A DNA stretch of 64,000 bases, from contig MU400518.1 of assembly GCA_022578965.1 (NCBI GenBank), positions 496,001 to 560,000 on the forward strand, in the 5' to 3' direction. The notes below the pieces were generated by a model. It worked only from the letters and a program-made list of their open reading frames with translations, was not told the origin of the DNA and did not search any database. The translations under genes and the position numbers were made by a program. Of the stretch, positions 61,237 to 64,000 are shown one piece after another. The DNA comes from Xylaria sp. FL1777 (Eukaryota > Ascomycota > Sordariomycetes > Xylariales > Xylariaceae). How positions within the stretch are numbered: the first letter of the stretch is position 1; every line of letters begins with the position of its first letter.

Positions 61237-62190
61237 TAACTTTATTTATCACTTTTCAGGGATATTGCACTCCACTGTTCCTGAGACGACGGCGTTCGGC
61301 ATTGGTAAAGCGAATTTGCGATAAGGCGACATAGATTATGAGCAATATTGTCTGATGGAATTTTCTGGGCTACCTAGTTTATGAGCATCTTCTACCCCAG
61401 GTGGAGAAAAGATACCTTTTCATTATGGACGCGGGTCGCTGTACAACGACAAAGGGGTTAAATTTAACAGGAATAATCGTCACCTCCTATGATAGCATCC
61501 GTTAATACGATAGTACCCTACCAAGGTAGGTAGATTATGTAATAAATGTGCCCACATGGTTGCATCCCAACATTGATCTAGTTAGCTGCTTATGCTATCT
61601 GATACCTAAATCATAGGAGTAGTTGTTTTGTAGAGTTGCTGTTACGGTACCTTACTGCGTAGTTGGATCTTGTGTCGGTACCTAGACAGCAGCTCATGAT
61701 AGGTACCTACTGCGAGCTATCCTGGGAAAAACTCAGCTATAGTGACGTCATCGCGGGGCAATAGATACCTAGCGCTCCCCTCATTGGTACAGGCGCACGA
61801 AGTAGCTCGAAGTAGTCGGGAGGTGCATGAGACAGCAGAGGAGCTACGGGTGTCTATCATGCACGTGGTGCAGCGTCAGTAACAACCACACTGAATGACA
61901 GCAATAACGCAATTGTATAGATACTATTTTCACAGTCGGATTGCCCGAAACAGATAGCGTCCGCACGGCAGAGGTCTTGTGTGCCTACCAGGTACTGTAC
62001 ACTACTGTAGGTAGACCTTGTAGCCGCATACTATATACTATCTAGTCTGAGGTTAGACTCGTTCGCAGAACTTCCCTCTTTTCTTGTTTCTAGCTCTCCG
62101 TCCTTCTATCTTCGACAGCCAGGTATCGCTGGCATTGTCTCGCTGTATTGATCAAGCTATAAGCTCCAAGCTCCAAGCTCACGTTTCAAC
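61237..62190. other. intergenic, no gene seen
   Basis: 954 bp between two plus-strand genes. TAGGTAGGTAG near 61525 and TAGGTACCTACTG near 61699. The final 150 bp contain an AAGCTCC tandem (about 62161-62180) just before the GH63 start. No coding potential seen. Confidence 0.6.
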
Positions 62191-64000
62191 ATGGTTGTGG
62201 TGGACAACTACGAATATATCACCGAGGAGGAGAAGCGTCTCGGAGAGGACCGTGATCGCCTGAAGTACTGGAAGCAATGGGGGCCCTATGTCGCCGAGCG
62301 CCAATGGGCCACGGGCAAGACCACACCACAGCACTTGCAGCCTCAATTGATGTGCTAACATATCGTGGCCAGTGCGAGAGGACTATAGCGCAGATGGTGA
62401 CGCGTGGAACCGTGAGTAGGCCTCCTGCGCTGTCATATCTTCAAGTCCACTGATTCCTAGCCGCTCATAGACTTCACTCATGATGATGCTAGGTATCGGG
62501 CCTTCCGTTGGGGTGAAGATGGAATTGCAGGAGTTTCTGATACACACGGCCTACAAAACGTTGCCTTTGCATTTTGGAATGGATCAGAGTCAGTTTGATA
62601 GCACTTCACAGTTCAACGCAGCCTACCGCTAACCCAACCAGCCCCTTTCTCAAGGAGCGTCTATTCGGTCTAGCGAATCCCCAGGGAAATCACGGAGAAA
62701 GTATCAAAGAAGCCCATTTCCACCTAGACAATACTCCTGTAAGCATGACACCCTACATCCGATAGGTAATTGTGTGGTAGGCGCTGACAATAAATCTTGT
62801 AGACAGTACGAATATCAATCGCATTCCCTACCCTCCTTTGCCTTCCTTAGAATCGACGAGAGCAGTAGACTTACGTCTGTTATAGCATTCATACATGAAG
62901 TATCTCTACAAATATCCGCAGAAGCCCTTTCCATACCGGCAGCTCATCGAAGAAAATGGGCGACGGTCACGAAATGACAAGGAGTATCAACTTATTGACA
63001 CTGGCATATTCGAAGAGGATAGATACTGGGATATCGTGATCGAGACAGCGAAGGACGACGACAATCCTCAAGAGCTGCTGTTTCGTGTGACTGCTTGGAA
63101 TAGGGGCCCAGATCCTGCTCCGCTGCATATCATTCCTCATGTCTGGTTTCGAAACACTTGGGCTTGGGGTCGTGAATCCGAAGATAAAAAACCCTCGATC
63201 TCACAGGTTGCGGAGAACCTAGCGCGTTCGAAGCATCATAAATTGGGTGATCGATATGTGTTACTGTCACCTTCACCTGGCGTCGGGGCAAGCGGGGAGG
63301 ATGTGCACCCCGAACTTCTCTTCACTGACAACGATACAAATGTTGAATATCTGTATAAGGAGGACAACGCGAACCCGTACGTAAAAGATGCATTTCACCG
63401 GTATATTGTGAACAGGGAGAAGGAAGCAGTGAATCCCGCCAAGACGGGTACAAAGTTCGCTGCTTGGTTCTCCTTTAATGAGTCTGGTGGCGTTGGTCCT
63501 GGAGAATGCGCAGGTACGTAAAAGGAACCCAACGACTACTTGATGCTCAGTCGACTAACTGTCCGGCCGAAGTTGTCCGTTTTAGGTTATCCCAGTCAGG
63601 GGAAACTTATCTCGACGAAGAGGAATTTGATGATATAATAGAAAAAAGGAAAGAGGAGGCCGATGATTTCTATTATCGCATAAGCCCCTTGCCGATGTCT
63701 GAAGACCTTCGAAATATTCAGCGCCAGGCCTTCGCGGGCATGATGTGGTGCAAGCAATACTATCAGTTCATCTGGGATCAGTGGGCCACCGGTGATCCAT
63801 CTCAACCACCACCTCCTCCTGAGAGGAAGGAAGTGAGAAACTCTCAGTGGAAGCATCTCCATATTGACGACATATTGTCGATGCCCGATTCATGGGAATA
63901 TCCTTTCTTTGCCGCATGGGATTCAGCTTTCCATTGTATCCCTCTGGCGATGATCGACCCAGACTTTGCGAAGAAGCAGATTGATCTTTTCACAAGAGAG
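62191..64000 (+). CDS. GH63-type glycosidase (yeast YMR196W-like), 3' end outside window
   Basis: Six exons so far: 62191-62314, 62373-62411, 62471-62588, 62642-62738, 62886-63513 and 63573 to beyond 64000. The first intron is GC-AG (ACGG|GCAAGA, branch TGCTAACA, acceptor GGCCAG); only this restores [16 protein letters not shown]. Intron 3 has donor GTCAGT. Intron 4 (147 nt) joins NTP to [12 protein letters not shown]; a tiny extra exon inside it cannot be excluded. The N-terminus [25 protein letters not shown], then [12 protein letters not shown] and [16 protein letters not shown], are diagnostic of this cytosolic GH63-like family. The visible end [26 protein letters not shown] starts the (alpha/alpha)6 catalytic barrel. 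About 409 codons are present of a protein usually near 900 residues. Likely alpha-glucosidase-type; substrate not established. Confidence 0.88.

Overview
The window is nuclear DNA of a filamentous ascomycete (Pezizomycotina, most likely Sordariomycetes). The evidence is many short introns (mostly 50-150 nt) with GTRNGT donors and CTRAY-type branch sites, a NUC-2/PHO81 regulator with SPX, ankyrin and GDPD parts, Pezizomycotina-type gene structures, and a nuclear tRNA-Leu(AAG) with a short intron beside its anticodon. All gene models were spliced by hand by matching donor, branch site, acceptor and reading phase. Seventeen protein genes and one tRNA are supported.

Layout. 0.2-2.3 kb: a TPX2-C-like coiled-coil protein (+). 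2.3-6.75 kb: gene-poor, with possible relics. 6.75-9.3 kb: a membrane-anchored type-B carboxylesterase (+). 10.95-12.25 kb: a Ser/Thr-rich single-pass membrane protein (-). 16.5-18.9 kb: a proline-rich single-pass membrane protein with a His-rich N-terminus (-). 20.6-22.6 kb: DHX35-type DEAH helicase (-), divergent from a CUE5-like ubiquitin-binding protein (+, 23.3-24.8 kb). 25.4-27.4 kb: a complete cytochrome P450 (+) followed by 4 kb without genes. 31.4-35.0 kb: the phosphate-pathway regulator nuc-2/PHO81 (+), convergent with a four-span membrane protein (-). 37.3-40.5 kb: COX11 (-) and a FAD-dependent amine-oxidase-like protein (-). 42.5-49.3 kb: VTI1 (+), RRP12 (-) and SEC17 (-). 49.8 kb: tRNA-Leu(AAG). 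50.5-54.2 kb: a mitochondrial GatC/Gta3-like subunit (+) convergent with a DUF726/MIL1-type hydrolase (-). 54.2-58.5 kb: a long non-coding stretch with an AT-rich block. 58.5-61.2 kb: a Ras-GEF with an N-terminal Ras-like P-loop domain (+). 62.2 kb to the window end: a GH63-type glycosidase (+), cut off by the window edge.

Most genes are core housekeeping functions: membrane fusion (VTI1, SEC17), ribosome and RNA work (RRP12, DHX35, tRNA), mitochondria (COX11, Gta3) and signalling (NUC-2, Ras-GEF). They lie in islands separated by gene-poor spacers rich in short TAGGTA/TACCTA motifs. I found no biosynthetic cluster, CRISPR-like array or intact transposon. The most unusual features are at the gene-structure level: a start codon split by an intron, intron-length units that stay in frame without stops, non-standard splice donors, a lipase-like protein lacking the expected nucleophile, and a GTPase-GEF fusion.
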